In this document: positions 1 through 9,544 of the stretch, one piece after another
How positions within the stretch are numbered: position 1 is the stretch's first letter
Layout: each line of letters starts with the position of its first letter
Source of the DNA: Phycisphaerales bacterium
GTDB taxonomy: Bacteria > Planctomycetota > Phycisphaerae > Phycisphaerales > UBA1924
Reading direction: 5' to 3'
DNA: 49,980 bases
NCBI GenBank assembly: GCA_029260435.1
Contig: JAJDDG010000060.1
Location: 1-49,980, forward strand
The notes under the pieces: model-generated
The model's input: the letters and a program-made list of their open reading frames with translations, nothing else
Told to the model about the DNA's origin: nothing
Database searches by the model: none
Program-made: the position numbers and the translations under genes

Positions 1-1368
1 TTCGAACGCGAGGGCGAGGACGGAGAGCCCCTGCGCGCCATACTTGTCGCGCAGGCGCTTGAGTTCCTCGGAGGCGTCCATGCAGTTGGGGCACCAAGAG
101 CCGAACACTTCGATGATGCGGCAGCGCCCGGCGAACTCGGGGTCGGCGAGTGTGCGCATGTGCCCGTCCAGATTTGGATATTGGAGGTCGGCGAGGTTGG
201 TGGCGGGGTTCCATGTTGTCATACGCCATGGGTCTTTGAGCGCAGCATGTTCATCTGGGACGGCGGTCCATGTTTCGTGCCACCAGTTGCCGGACCAGAA
301 GTCGCCCTTGAGTGAGCCGTCGGGCTGTTCGGTTGCTTTGAAGAGGAAGGCGTGCGCGCCGTCGAAGGTGGAGAGGGTGAGATCGCGCCCGTCGAATAAG
401 CCGTAGAGGTATCCGTAATCACCGGTGGTGGTGCGGAAGGTTGCAAAGGACGGGCCGAGGGTCGTGTTGATTTCTAAGATTGCAGGGTCATCGGATGAAG
501 AGAACATCACGCGGTACCGCTTGGCGAGGCTTGGGGTGTTTCGAATGAAATGCGTGTTGTACGACATAATTCCGTTTCGCACTGCTACAAAGTCAAGGCG
601 TGCGGAGTTGTCTTTGCCGCGGGTCTTGGTCCATGTGCCGACGAGATTGCCAGATTCTGGATCTATCTTTGCTTTGATCCTGGAGTCGTATTCCTCGATC
701 GGAATAGTGATGGTGCCATTCTCGAATCGAACAGTCTCGATCTCGTTCATCTCAATGCCATTCTGGATTGCAGGGAGTAGAACCGCGCTGATCTGATTAT
801 CATCATTGTGGAGCACCAAGCTGAATACGATCTCGCCACCATCGCAAAGTACGGCTGCTCGCCACTCGCCGATGATCGCGCTGAACTGCGCGTGCTCTTC
901 GACGAGTTGGACGACGTTGTATGCGATGTCGTTGGGCACGGGGATGGAGAGGACGTACTGCGATATTTTCCAGCCGGTATCGGTGTTCATCGCGATGCCC
1001 GAGCCGCGGAGTTCGCCCATTCGGGCGTGGTGGAGGCGTTCGACGAACCACGCGGTTTTGGAGTCGTCGCTCATGCGGATGCGCCGGTCGGAGGGCTGCA
1101 TTGCCCAGCCGCGGCTGTTGGCGAAGGGTTCGCGGGCGTAGTCCTTGAACTGCTGGACGTTCCAGTGCTCGGTGGCGTCGGTGCCGACGAAGATGGCGTC
1201 TTCGGTGAGAAAGGAGAAATAGTCGTCGAAGCGGGACTCGGCGGCGGCTTGGTGCCAGGCATCGAGCATCCCCCCCACCGCCTGCTCGGGGGTGGGTTGG
1301 GCGTGAGCGGGCGTTGAGAGCAACAGCGCGCAGAGTGCGGCGACGACGAGGCGAGCGGTGGTGTTCAT
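1..1368 (-). CDS. Secreted SnoaL-like / TlpA-type thioredoxin fusion protein (partial, C-terminus outside window)
   Basis: An uninterrupted minus-strand frame runs from ATG at 1368 to the window edge, giving 456 visible residues. Residues 1-23 form a signal peptide (cleavage after AHA). Residues about 29-150 read as an NTF2/SnoaL-like fold, with a calcium- or sugar-independent catalytic role unknown. Residues 160-395 are beta-rich and unassigned. The end is a thioredoxin-like fold with the redox motif WCPNC (C426, C429), followed by the start of the usual helix and strand. The CxxC and the export signal suggest thiol-disulfide exchange outside the cytoplasm, as in TlpA/ResA proteins. The SnoaL-plus-redoxin order is unusual. 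The missing end should hold the cis-Pro and the last strands. No strong Shine-Dalgarno precedes the start. Confidence 0.75.
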   Translation of the reverse strand, partial: MNTTARLVVAALCALLLSTPAHAQPTPEQAVGGMLDAWHQAAAESRFDDYFSFLTEDAIFVGTDATEHWNVQQFKDYAREPFANSRGWAMQPSDRRIRMSDDSKTAWFVERLHHARMGELRGSGIAMNTDTGWKISQYVLSIPVPNDIAYNVVQLVEEHAQFSAIIGEWRAAVLCDGGEIVFSLVLHNDDNQISAVLLPAIQNGIEMNEIETVRFENGTITIPIEEYDSRIKAKIDPESGNLVGTWTKTRGKDNSARLDFVAVRNGIMSYNTHFIRNTPSLAKRYRVMFSSSDDPAILEINTTLGPSFATFRTTTGDYGYLYGLFDGRDLTLSTFDGAHAFLFKATEQPDGSLKGDFWSGNWWHETWTAVPDEHAALKDPWRMTTWNPATNLADLQYPNLDGHMRTLADPEFAGRCRIIEVFGSWCPNCMDASEELKRLRDKYGAQGLSVLALAFE

Positions 1369-1396
1369 GGGAGGAGTGTAGGGCGCGTGGGGCTGA

Positions 1397-1936
1397 CTAC
1401 GCGAGGATTGCGTTCGCACCCATGATCGCGAGGGCGAGTGCGATTGCGGCGTAGATGCCTGCGACGAGGTCGTCGATCAGGACGCCCCAGCCGTGGGGGA
1501 GTTGTTCGAGCTGGCGGGCGGGGGCGGGCTTGAGGATGTCCATGATGCGGAAGAGGAAGAAGGCGCCGGCGAGCTGCACGAGCATCTGGAATGAGCTCGC
1601 GGAGAAGTAGATGGCAACGAGGCAGGCGAATGTGACGCCGGCGGTTTCGTCCGCGACGACTTCTGCTGCGTCCTTGCGCCCGAAACGGGTTTCGGCGTAC
1701 TTTCCCCAGAGGACGCACGCGATGGAGGGAATGACGAGGCATGCGGCGAGCGCGGCGTAGATGGTTGATTGCGATGCGCCGAACAGGACGAGCAAGGCGG
1801 CGAGCGCGGGGGGGGGCATGGAGCCCCATGTTCCCGGCGCGGGGCGGAGGAATCCCAGGCCGCCCACCGACAACGCCAAGGTCGGTGCGTTTAGCGGTTG
1901 GATCGGCGCGCGGGATTTATTTTTGTGCTCGGTCAT
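1397..1936 (-). CDS. pgpA: Phosphatidylglycerophosphatase A
   Basis: This 179-residue membrane protein matches the PgpA family. It has the N-terminal GLGFLRPAPGTWGS block, the central acidic DET motif (about residues 95-97), and the C-terminal block RIMDILKPAPARQLEQLP followed by the DD of LIDD. Three to four hydrophobic segments are visible. PgpA removes phosphate from phosphatidylglycerophosphate to make phosphatidylglycerol in the inner membrane. It lies 28 bases upstream of the thioredoxin gene on the same strand. The terminator of ugd lies just upstream of its start, so it probably has its own promoter. The length is normal for the family. Confidence 0.9.
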   Translation of the reverse strand: MTEHKNKSRAPIQPLNAPTLALSVGGLGFLRPAPGTWGSMPPPALAALLVLFGASQSTIYAALAACLVIPSIACVLWGKYAETRFGRKDAAEVVADETAGVTFACLVAIYFSASSFQMLVQLAGAFFLFRIMDILKPAPARQLEQLPHGWGVLIDDLVAGIYAAIALALAIMGANAILA

Positions 1937-1956
1937 GCGGTGCGACAGCGTACCTG

Positions 1957-1990
1957 AAAATAAAAACGAGCCCGCGGAGGAGCGGGCCCG
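1957..1990 (-). terminator. Rho-independent terminator downstream of ugd
   Basis: Read on the minus strand, a GCCCGC / GCGGGC stem (1970-1975 with 1982-1987, six-base loop) is followed by a T-rich run corresponding to 1957-1966. It lies 28 bases after the ugd stop codon and 21 bases before the pgpA start, and would separate the two transcripts. Confidence 0.7.
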
Positions 1991-2017
1991 TGCGGGTGTG
2001 CGGGATGGTTGGTGGGC

Positions 2018-3379
2018 TTACGCCATTTCGGCGGGGGCGCCGAGGACGGGCTGTCGCCCGACGCAGTAGTAGGTAAAGCCGTGCTCTGCCATGACTCTGC
2101 GCTGGTATAGGTTGCGGCCGTCGAATACAACGGGCGCGTTGAGCATCGTTTTTAAACGGTCGTAGTCGGGCGCTCGGAATTCGTCCCAGTCTGTAGAGAT
2201 GACGACGGCGTCTGCACCTTTGATGGCGTCGTACATGTCGTCGATGATCTGAAATGTTCCGGGGAAATCCTTCTCTACGTTTGCGGCGGCAACGGGGTCG
2301 AATGCACGGATAGTGGCACCGGCTTTGGCAGTCCATTTCATGATGTCGATCGCGGGCGCTTCGCGGATGTCGTCCGTGTGTGGTTTGAATGCGACACCCC
2401 AGAACGCGATGGTCTTGCCTGCGAGCCCGCCCTCCGGTTCGAAGTGATCCACAAGTTTTTGGAAAAAACGTTTTCGCTGGTTGGAGTTCACGCTGTTGAC
2501 GGCTTTAGAGAGTTGAACGGGTACGCCTCGTTCCTCGCCCATAGCGATGCACGCACGTGTGTCCTTGGGGAAGCATGAGCCGCCGTACCCGACACCCGGG
2601 TAGAGGAAATGCTTGCCGACGCGGCGGTCCGCGCACATGCCCTGGCGGACGGAGGTGATATCTGCCCCGAATGCTTCGCAGAGATTTGCCATTTCGTTGA
2701 TAAAAGATATTTTGGTTGCGAGGAAGTTGTTGGAAGCGTACTTGACCATCTCGGAAGAGAGGATATCCATCAGGAAGATGGGGTTGCCGGAACGGACAAA
2801 CGGTTCGTAGACCTCTTTGAGCAGATCGCCAGCGGCTTCGTCTTCGACGCCGCAGCAGACTCGATCGGGGTAGTTGAAGTCGTTGATTGCGGCGCCTTCT
2901 TTGAGGAACTCGGGGTTGTTGGCGATGTAGAAGGGTATATTTTCGCCGACGGTCTGCTTGATGCGATCCTTGACGGCGAGTGAGGTGCCAACCGGGACGG
3001 TGGACTTCACCACAATCACCTTGGGTTCCTGATTCGGGCCGAGTTCTTTGATGACAGTCGCGACATCATCGGCGGCTGCAAGGATGTAAGACATATCTGT
3101 CTTGCCGTCTTCACCTGTAGGCGTGCCGACACAGATGAAGATCATCTGAGCGTCGCGGAACGCTTCGTTTTTATCGAGTGTGAAGTTGAGTCGCCCGGCC
3201 TTTGTGTTTTTCTCGATGAGGTTTGTGAGCCCCGGCTCGTAGATCGGGCACACGCCCTGCTTGAGCGAGTCGATCTTTGCCGGATCGATGTCGAGGCACG
3301 TGACATCGTTGCCGGCGTTAGAAAAACAGACACCGGTCACGAGGCCTACGTATCCGGTTCCCACCATTGTCAGACGCAT
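2018..3379 (-). CDS. ugd: UDP-glucose 6-dehydrogenase
   Basis: This 453-residue protein oxidises UDP-glucose twice with NAD+ to UDP-glucuronate. It shows the N-terminal Rossmann motif GTGYVGLVTG (residues 7-16), the VPVGT strand region around 128-132, and the catalytic block GGSCFPKDTRA with the nucleophile C269. The length is typical. ATG at 3379 is preceded by a good AGGAGAG site. It follows uxs on the same strand after 46 bases. The two genes supply UDP-glucuronate and then UDP-xylose, and UDP-glucuronate also feeds the 4-epimerase at 24701-25699. A clear terminator lies behind it. Confidence 0.95.
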   Translation of the reverse strand: MRLTMVGTGYVGLVTGVCFSNAGNDVTCLDIDPAKIDSLKQGVCPIYEPGLTNLIEKNTKAGRLNFTLDKNEAFRDAQMIFICVGTPTGEDGKTDMSYILAAADDVATVIKELGPNQEPKVIVVKSTVPVGTSLAVKDRIKQTVGENIPFYIANNPEFLKEGAAINDFNYPDRVCCGVEDEAAGDLLKEVYEPFVRSGNPIFLMDILSSEMVKYASNNFLATKISFINEMANLCEAFGADITSVRQGMCADRRVGKHFLYPGVGYGGSCFPKDTRACIAMGEERGVPVQLSKAVNSVNSNQRKRFFQKLVDHFEPEGGLAGKTIAFWGVAFKPHTDDIREAPAIDIMKWTAKAGATIRAFDPVAAANVEKDFPGTFQIIDDMYDAIKGADAVVISTDWDEFRAPDYDRLKTMLNAPVVFDGRNLYQRRVMAEHGFTYYCVGRQPVLGAPAEMA

Positions 3380-3425
3380 TTGTCTCTCTCCTTGTTTGGA
3401 TCACGCTCGGTGTAGATGCTGGGAT

Positions 3426-4400
3426 TCAGTAATGCGGTGTTGGCGCACGGTATTTCGACAAATCGATGGACCGGAACCACTCGATCGTCTCGAGGAGTCC
3501 GTCTTTGAGTGACGTAGAGGGATCCCATTTGAGATGCTCCCTCGCGATTGTGATATCCGGACGACGCTGGAGCGGGTCGTCCACGGGCAGATCCGAATAG
3601 ATCAACCTCGAAGTGGAGCCCGTGAGTTCGATAACGATTTCGGCGAGTTGCTTGATTGTGATCTCGGAGGGCATCCCCAGGTTCACCGGTCCGATGAAGT
3701 CGTCGGTCCCGTTCATCATGCGTTCAATGCCATCGATGAGATCGATGTAAAAGCAGAAAGAACGGGTTTGTGAGCCGTCGCCGAATATCGAGATGTCTTT
3801 ATTTTGAAGCGCCTGACGGATAAAGTTGGAAACGACACGGCCGTCGTAAGGGTGCATGCGGGGGCCGTAGGTGTTGAAGATCCGCACGATCCGGATGTTG
3901 ACATTGTTCGATCGGTGGTAGTCCATGAAGAGGGTTTCGGCGCAGCGTTTTCCCTCGTCGTAGCAGGCGCGGGGCCCGATGGGGTTTACCGAGCCGCGGT
4001 ATTCCTCGGACTGCGGTGAGATTTCTGGATCACCATACACCTCGGAAGTGGATGCCTGGAGGATCTTCGCGCCGCATCGTTTGGCGATTCCAAGGGAGTT
4101 GATGGCTCCCATGACAGATGTCTTTGTAGTTTTTATGGGGTTGTACTGGTAATGCCCCGGAGCTGCGGGGCAAGCGAGGTTGTAGATTTCATCAACTTCG
4201 AGCCAGATAGGGAGAGTGATATCGTGGCGGATGAGCTCAAAGTTGGGCCAGTCGAGGAGATGCTCGACGTTGGTCTTTTGTGAGGTGAAGAAGTTGTCCA
4301 GACAGATGACATCGTGCCCCTGCTGGACAAGGCGGTCACAGAGGTGGGAGCCGAGAAATCCGGCTCCACCGGTGACGAGAATTCGCTTGAGTAACGACAA
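3426..4400 (-). CDS. uxs: UDP-glucuronate decarboxylase (UDP-xylose synthase)
   Basis: An extended short-chain dehydrogenase of 324 residues. It has the NAD motif GGAGFLGSH (residues 11-19) and the family signature [15 protein letters not shown] (about 77-91). The catalytic set is in [10 protein letters not shown] (116-125) and YDEGK (Y147, K151). The CPAAP and [13 protein letters not shown] blocks separate UXS from ordinary epimerases. It converts UDP-glucuronate to UDP-xylose with loss of CO2. The start appears to be TTG at 4400, since no in-frame ATG is close upstream; a GGGGA lies at usable distance. It is the first gene of an operon with ugd and has a probable promoter at 4448-4474. Confidence 0.92.
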   Translation of the reverse strand: MSLLKRILVTGGAGFLGSHLCDRLVQQGHDVICLDNFFTSQKTNVEHLLDWPNFELIRHDITLPIWLEVDEIYNLACPAAPGHYQYNPIKTTKTSVMGAINSLGIAKRCGAKILQASTSEVYGDPEISPQSEEYRGSVNPIGPRACYDEGKRCAETLFMDYHRSNNVNIRIVRIFNTYGPRMHPYDGRVVSNFIRQALQNKDISIFGDGSQTRSFCFYIDLIDGIERMMNGTDDFIGPVNLGMPSEITIKQLAEIVIELTGSTSRLIYSDLPVDDPLQRRPDITIAREHLKWDPSTSLKDGLLETIEWFRSIDLSKYRAPTPHY

Positions 4401-4447
4401 GGTATGTCCCCAAAGTGAAAAAATGCTCCCTCGGATGAGGGGCGGAC

Positions 4448-4474
4448 AGTATACCGACCCGGGCCTTCCTACAA
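4448..4474 (-). promoter_or_regulatory. Probable sigma-70 promoter of uxs-ugd
   Basis: On the minus strand TTGTAG (4474-4469) and TATACT (4453-4448) are separated by 15 bases. The -10 element is near consensus, the spacer is slightly short. Transcription would begin about 40 bases before the TTG start of uxs. Confidence 0.45.
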
Positions 4475-4686
4475 GAGCACTTACAACTCACGGGGTGGGT
4501 TAGGGCGGTCGATGAGAACGCTTTAGCGTGGTGTGACGTACTCCCCAAGGGATCACTCCGGGATCGGGTGGCGGCACCCAAGATCCCCCCCTAGATTGAC
4601 CTTCCCCCCACATCCCCCAACCCCCATCCACCCCCTCACACGACCCCGCCCCTCGGGGTAAGAACAAGAACGAGCGAGCGAGCACC
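4475..4686. other. Intergenic region between divergent uxs and gmd
   Basis: No coding frame is supported here. The stretch just before gmd is very C-rich on the plus strand. A small hairpin, ACCCCG / CGGGGT (4643-4648 with 4654-4659), sits 27 bases before the gmd start. No convincing plus-strand promoter or strong Shine-Dalgarno is visible. Confidence 0.5.
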
Positions 4687-5745
4687 ATGAGCGACGACAA
4701 ACGGGCACTGATCACGGGCATCACCGGGCAGGACGGCAGCTACCTCGCGGAGTTCCTGCTCGCCAAGGGGTACGAGGTGCACGGGATTATCCGGCGCGCT
4801 TCGTCGTTCAACACCGAGCGGATCGACCACATCTATCAGGACCCGCACAACCCGGCGCCGAAGCTCAAGCTGCACTACGGGGATCTGTGCGACGCGAACT
4901 CGATCGCGAAGCTGATGGACGAGGTCAAGCCGCACGAGGTGTACAACCTCGGCGCGCAGTCGCACGTGCGGGTGTCGTTCGATATGCCGATCTTCACGGC
5001 GGACACGGTGTGCATGGGCGCGCTGCGGCTGCTCGAAGCGGTGCGTGATTTCCAAGACAAGAGCGGGCAACAGGTCCGGTACTACCAGGCGTCGAGCTCG
5101 GAGCAGTTCGGCAAGGTGGTGGAGACGCCTCAGAAAGAGACGACCCCCTTCTACCCGCGCTCGCCCTACGCGTGCGCGAAGGTGATGGCGCACTGGATGA
5201 CGGTGAACTACCGCGAGTCGTACGGGATGCACGCTTCGTGCGGGATCCTGTTCAACCACGAATCGCCGCGGCGCGGCGAGACGTTCGTCACGCGGAAGAT
5301 CACGCGGGCGGTTGGTCGGATCAAGGTAGGGCTGCAGGACAAGGTGTTCCTCGGCAACCTGGACTCGAAACGGGACTGGGGGTACGCTGGCGACTATGTG
5401 AAGATGATGTGGTTGATGCTCCAGCAGGAGGAGGCAGACGACTACGTGATCGCGACGGGGCGGACGATCTCGGTGCGTGAGTTCGCGGAGATGGCGTTCC
5501 ATGCGGCGGGGCTCAACTTCGAGGACCATGTGGAGTTTGATCCGCGGTACCTGCGTCCGTCGGAGGTTGAGCTGCTGCTGGGCGACCCGGCGAAGGCGAA
5601 AGAAAAGCTCGGGTGGGTGCCCGAGACAACGGTCGAGGAACTTGCGCAGATGATGGTCGAGACCGATCTCGATCTCGCGGCGCGCGAGAAGACACTGCGG
5701 GACGCGGGGCACGCGATGCCCGAGTTCTCCGGGCACGATCAATAG
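4687..5745 (+). CDS. gmd: GDP-mannose 4,6-dehydratase
   Basis: A 352-residue extended SDR enzyme that makes GDP-4-keto-6-deoxymannose, the first step toward GDP-L-fucose. It shows [15 protein letters not shown] (NADP-binding motif, residues 11-25), the SSSEQFGK block (136-143) and the YxxxK pair Y161/K165 in PYACAK. The [20 protein letters not shown] segment is diagnostic of Gmd. The length fits the family. It is the first gene of a plus-strand run reaching to 18.9 kb, and the second enzyme of the pathway, fcl, is at 8547. The start is preceded by a purine-rich GAGCGAGCGAGC rather than a clean ribosome site. Confidence 0.96.
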   Translation: MSDDKRALITGITGQDGSYLAEFLLAKGYEVHGIIRRASSFNTERIDHIYQDPHNPAPKLKLHYGDLCDANSIAKLMDEVKPHEVYNLGAQSHVRVSFDMPIFTADTVCMGALRLLEAVRDFQDKSGQQVRYYQASSSEQFGKVVETPQKETTPFYPRSPYACAKVMAHWMTVNYRESYGMHASCGILFNHESPRRGETFVTRKITRAVGRIKVGLQDKVFLGNLDSKRDWGYAGDYVKMMWLMLQQEEADDYVIATGRTISVREFAEMAFHAAGLNFEDHVEFDPRYLRPSEVELLLGDPAKAKEKLGWVPETTVEELAQMMVETDLDLAAREKTLRDAGHAMPEFSGHDQ

Positions 5746-5787
5746 TTCGGGACGCTCAATCTCGGTGACCCAGGGAGTTCTGGACAC

Positions 5788-6843
5788 ATGACAACAGAAG
5801 TCGCAGAACCCACTGAACCACCGAACGGCGTTGATCGTGCGGGGTGGCGTGAGTTGGCGGTGGTGCTTCTCGGGCCTGCATTGGGCGTATTTGTTGCGTG
5901 GGTTGTTCTCAACTCATTTGTACTCCCCGCGGTGGGCTATCCGAAAGATGCTGCGCGAGTCATCGCTATCAGCCAGATGCTCGATCAGCACGGCGGCAAG
6001 AGCGCTGCATATGTCATCGGAAACTCGGTCGGCGTTGAGGGGATCGATGCGGCGATTGTCGAGGAGGTGGCGGGCGGGGATTGGGCGGTTCGAAACATAT
6101 CGTGCAACGGCTTGGGGTTTGTGACGATTCGTGCGATGCTCCCGAAGATTCTGCGGACAGACGTGGGAACGATCTTTCTTGTGGTTGGCCCCAGAGAGAT
6201 CGATGTGGTCCACCCGCCTCATCCGGACCGTGCGTATGCTCTGGCGATCGGGGGGTTCGTTGGAGATGCTTCGGGTCAGGAGTTCGAGGCGCTACGCGAG
6301 TGGGTTGACGAGGGTGTCTTGGCAACGATGTACGCATCCGATCGTGAATCGAAACTTCACTTCCGGCTCGCCCCCCTGAATATTTTCAATGAGAAGATAC
6401 GTGCATACCTACGCGGCGGGCTGCGGTCGATGCGAGCGGACGAATGGGTCGCGCCGTACGAGCTTGCCATTTCGATCAGCGGGCGGCGGCTCGACAGGCA
6501 TCTCGAAGAGACGGGAAGAACTGTGGACGAAGCGATTCGTTCGGAGGATCGTTCGGGAGCCAGGTTGCTCCGCGAGATCGCATCGTTGATTCATAACTCG
6601 GGCACGCGATTGATTCTTGTTGTACCCGGTCTGCACCCATCGCTCGGTGAGCGTGCGGCCCCCCTTCGCCAAGAACTGGCGGCGCTGTGCGAGGAGCTCT
6701 CCGAGCAATATGGGGCGGAAGTAGTTGACCTGACTGGTCACTTGCAGAGTGAATGGTGGGCGGACGCGGTGCACCTGAACGAAGATGGACGGCGCGGATT
6801 GAGCGAATCTCTGGGTCGCAGTCTCGGCGGGTCTCGCGATTAA
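5788..6843 (+). CDS. Membrane-anchored SGNH-fold protein, partner of the adjacent MBOAT acyltransferase
   Basis: Unnamed 351-residue protein. One hydrophobic segment (about residues 24-46) follows a short charged N-terminus, placing the rest outside the cytoplasm. The exported part resembles SGNH hydrolases of the DltD/AlgX type. GNSVG (about 78-82) stands where block I (GDS) normally is, and DAVHLNEDG near the C-terminus supplies the D-x-x-H pair. It lies 14 bases before the MBOAT gene, the usual arrangement for O-acetylation pairs in alginate and cell-wall systems. I infer a role in moving an acyl group to the extracellular polysaccharide. Sequence identity to named families looks low, so the function is tentative. 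Confidence 0.6.
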   Translation: MTTEVAEPTEPPNGVDRAGWRELAVVLLGPALGVFVAWVVLNSFVLPAVGYPKDAARVIAISQMLDQHGGKSAAYVIGNSVGVEGIDAAIVEEVAGGDWAVRNISCNGLGFVTIRAMLPKILRTDVGTIFLVVGPREIDVVHPPHPDRAYALAIGGFVGDASGQEFEALREWVDEGVLATMYASDRESKLHFRLAPLNIFNEKIRAYLRGGLRSMRADEWVAPYELAISISGRRLDRHLEETGRTVDEAIRSEDRSGARLLREIASLIHNSGTRLILVVPGLHPSLGERAAPLRQELAALCEELSEQYGAEVVDLTGHLQSEWWADAVHLNEDGRRGLSESLGRSLGGSRD

Positions 6844-6857
6844 AAAGGATCACCGGG

Positions 6858-8528
6858 TTGCTTTTTCAGACCATTGAATTCCTCGTCCTGATGGTGTGCG
6901 TCGTGGTCGGCGTGGGGTTATTGCATCGGCGCGCGCGGATGCAGCACATCATGCTGCTGGGGGCGAGCTACCTATTTTATGGATGGTGGGATGTTCGTTT
7001 CCTGATTCTCATTCTTCTGAGCACGGTTATTGACTATGCCGCGGCACTGGGGATGGAAGGGACGAAGCTGTCGCACTGGAAACGTTTTGCGCTGAGTATC
7101 ACCATGCTGCTCGGCATTGGATTTTTTCTGATCCCGGACTGGCCCGCGATCCAGGGCGCGGGGGCGGGGCTCGGGTCGATCGGTGAACACCTTGTCGCGC
7201 GGTGGGACGGGATCTGGTGGTCTGTCGGGTTGCTCGCCATGTTTGCGCTGCTTGGGCCGTTGCTCTACGGGCAGTACTTCAGGCTTGGGGATCGAGCCCG
7301 CAAGCGCGCGTTTCTGACCACGAGCATCGTTGCGAATCTCGGGCTTCTTGGGTTTTTCAAGTACTTCAATTTTTTCACTGACGGCCTGGTCGGGCTTGGG
7401 TCATTGGCGGGATTGGAGTTTTCGGCACCGGTGATCCGCGTGGCTCTCCCGGTCGGGATCAGCTTCTATACGTTTCAGACGATGAGCTACACGATCGACG
7501 CGTACCGGGGAAAGATCCGGGCGGAGCATTCCTTCGTTCGCATGGCGCTGTACGTCGCGTATTTTCCTCAGCTTGTCGCGGGGCCGATCCTCCGTCCCCA
7601 GCAGTTTTTCCCATACCTCGAACGTGCGTGGGTGCTCCGCGGAGCGCAGATCTGCTCGGGTTTCAATCTGATCGCGATCGGGTTGTTTAAGAAGGTGATG
7701 ATCGCGGATTGGGTCGGCCCGCTGGCGGATGTGGTATTCAACGCGCCGGAGGGGCACTCGAGCCTGGTAATCATCATTGCGGCGGCGATGTTCGCGATTC
7801 AGATTTACTGCGACTTCTCGGGGTACACCGACATTGCACGGGGTGTGAGCAGGATGTTCGGAGTCGAGATTCCGCTCAACTTTGATTTTCCGTACTTCTC
7901 GACATCGATCATCGAGTTCTGGCGGCGGTGGCACATCAGTCTTTCGACTTGGCTTCGGGACTATCTGTATATCTCGCTCGGAGGGAATCGATTCGGGGTG
8001 GGCAGGATGTACTTCAATCTCATGATCACGATGGTGCTGGGTGGGCTGTGGCATGGAGCGAGTTGGAACTTTGTGCTCTGGGGTGCATACCAGGGGGTGC
8101 TGCTCGTTTTGAACCGCTTCGTGCGGCACATCAGCGGGCGTGTGGGCACGCTGGGGTCGGTGCTCAACAGCCGAGTGGGGACGGCGTTGCGGTGGGCGGT
8201 AACGGCGTACTTCTGGCTTCTTGGATGGGTGATTTTCCGGGTTACGGACTTTGGCGATCTCTGGTACTGCCTCAAGCGGTATGTGCTGTTTGATTTCGAT
8301 TTCAATATCTTCGGATCGGGCCTGGGCAAAAGTGACCCTGCGATCGCGTTTCTCGCGGCGGGTGTCTTTGTGGTCCTGCACTCGATCGGGTTTTTCTCGA
8401 AACGTTGGGGCGAACGGCTTGATGCGATGCCGCTGCTGGTCCGATTTGTGTTGTACGCGTTGCTTGGATTTGTGTTCTTCTATGCCTGGCCCTCGGGCAA
8501 CACGGCGTTCATATACTTCCAGTTCTAA
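6858..8528 (+). CDS. MBOAT family O-acyltransferase (AlgI/DltB-like)
   Basis: A 556-residue polytopic membrane protein. It carries the MBOAT signatures EFWRRWHISLSTWLRDYLYI and the later GGLWHGASWNFVLWG, whose His is the expected catalytic residue. Family members pass acyl groups, usually acetyl, across the membrane for O-acetylation of a polysaccharide. The frame is open back to 6753, but that part lies inside the SGNH gene. A TTG at 6858 is preceded by AAAAAGGA at 8 bases, so I take it as the start. The protein then begins with a hydrophobic helix, as expected. It is probably co-expressed with the SGNH protein before it. Confidence 0.88.
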   Translation: MLFQTIEFLVLMVCVVVGVGLLHRRARMQHIMLLGASYLFYGWWDVRFLILILLSTVIDYAAALGMEGTKLSHWKRFALSITMLLGIGFFLIPDWPAIQGAGAGLGSIGEHLVARWDGIWWSVGLLAMFALLGPLLYGQYFRLGDRARKRAFLTTSIVANLGLLGFFKYFNFFTDGLVGLGSLAGLEFSAPVIRVALPVGISFYTFQTMSYTIDAYRGKIRAEHSFVRMALYVAYFPQLVAGPILRPQQFFPYLERAWVLRGAQICSGFNLIAIGLFKKVMIADWVGPLADVVFNAPEGHSSLVIIIAAAMFAIQIYCDFSGYTDIARGVSRMFGVEIPLNFDFPYFSTSIIEFWRRWHISLSTWLRDYLYISLGGNRFGVGRMYFNLMITMVLGGLWHGASWNFVLWGAYQGVLLVLNRFVRHISGRVGTLGSVLNSRVGTALRWAVTAYFWLLGWVIFRVTDFGDLWYCLKRYVLFDFDFNIFGSGLGKSDPAIAFLAAGVFVVLHSIGFFSKRWGERLDAMPLLVRFVLYALLGFVFFYAWPSGNTAFIYFQF

Positions 8529-8546
8529 CTCATGGAGCATGGTGTC

Positions 8547-9536
8547 ATGATTGATGATTGGTCGGGCAAGCGGGTGATTGTCACGGGCGGGGCGGGGTTT
8601 CTCGGGTCTGTGATCTGCGAGAAGCTGCGCCTGCGCGGGGTGCGCGATGGTGATCTGTTTGTGCCCCGGAAGGCGGAGTTTGATCTGACCACGGAAGAGG
8701 CGTGCGGGCGGATGTACGACATCGCGTTCGGAGGGGAACCGACGGACGTGGTGATCCATCTCGCGGCGGAGGTCGGCGGGATCGGGGCGAACCAGAAAAA
8801 CCCCGGGCGGTACTTCTACGCGAACATGGCGATGGCGCTGCACCTGATCGAGCAGTTCCGGGTGAAGGGGTTTGCTCAGCGCGGCGGGATGTTCCTCCAG
8901 ACGGGGACGATCTGCGCGTACCCAAATCACACGCCGGTGCCGTTCAATGAAGAAGAGCTGTGGAACGGGTACCCGGAGCCCACGAATGCGCCGTACGGGA
9001 TCGCGAAGAAGGCGGCGTGGCAGATGCTCGACGCCTACCGGATGCAGTACGGGATGCGGTGCGCGTATGTGCTGCCGGTGAACTTGTATGGGCCGCGGGA
9101 CAATTTCAATCTAGATTCTTCGCACGTGATCCCGGCGCTGATCCGCAAGTGCATCGAGGCGAAGCAGCGCAGCGATGACCACATTGTGTGCTGGGGGACG
9201 GGCAGCGCGTCGCGCGAGTTTTTGTATGTCGATGATGCTGCGGAGGGGATTATCCGCGCGACGGAGGTGATGGAGGAGCCGACGCCGATCAACATCGGGG
9301 CGAGCTTCGAGATCACGATCAAGGATCTTGTTGAGTTGATTGTGAAGCTCACCGGGTTCGCGGGCGAGGTCCGGTGGGACTCGACGAAGCCGGACGGGCA
9401 GCCCAGACGGTGCCTGGATACAGGGCGGGCGAAAAAACTGCTGGGTTGGCAGGCGGAGATGGGCTTCGAGGAGGGGTTGAAGCGGACGATCGAGTGGTAC
9501 GAGGCGCACCAGCACGCGGAAGCGACGCGGAACTGA
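8547..9536 (+). CDS. fcl: GDP-L-fucose synthase (epimerase/reductase)
   Basis: A 329-residue SDR protein. It has the NADP motif [10 protein letters not shown] near the N-terminus, the diagnostic [14 protein letters not shown] segment, the TGTICAYP active-site strand and YGIAK (catalytic Tyr and Lys). Family members convert GDP-4-keto-6-deoxymannose to GDP-L-fucose with NADPH, directly after Gmd. An ATG five codons upstream (8532) is possible, but the ATG at 8547 has GGAG at about 9 bases and gives the usual N-terminus. It follows the MBOAT gene closely and precedes a GT4 transferase by 8 bases. Confidence 0.9.
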   Translation: MIDDWSGKRVIVTGGAGFLGSVICEKLRLRGVRDGDLFVPRKAEFDLTTEEACGRMYDIAFGGEPTDVVIHLAAEVGGIGANQKNPGRYFYANMAMALHLIEQFRVKGFAQRGGMFLQTGTICAYPNHTPVPFNEEELWNGYPEPTNAPYGIAKKAAWQMLDAYRMQYGMRCAYVLPVNLYGPRDNFNLDSSHVIPALIRKCIEAKQRSDDHIVCWGTGSASREFLYVDDAAEGIIRATEVMEEPTPINIGASFEITIKDLVELIVKLTGFAGEVRWDSTKPDGQPRRCLDTGRAKKLLGWQAEMGFEEGLKRTIEWYEAHQHAEATRN

Positions 9537-9544
9537 GCCGAGCG

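Noticed and set aside
4636-5787. 383-residue minus-strand open frame opposite gmd
   Set aside because: Shadow of a clear gmd gene; Arg/Val/His-rich with no motif.
7401-8930. 509-residue minus-strand open frame opposite the MBOAT and fcl genes
   Set aside because: It is antisense to two clear genes, has Arg/His/Pro-rich low-complexity content and no family motif. High G+C explains it.
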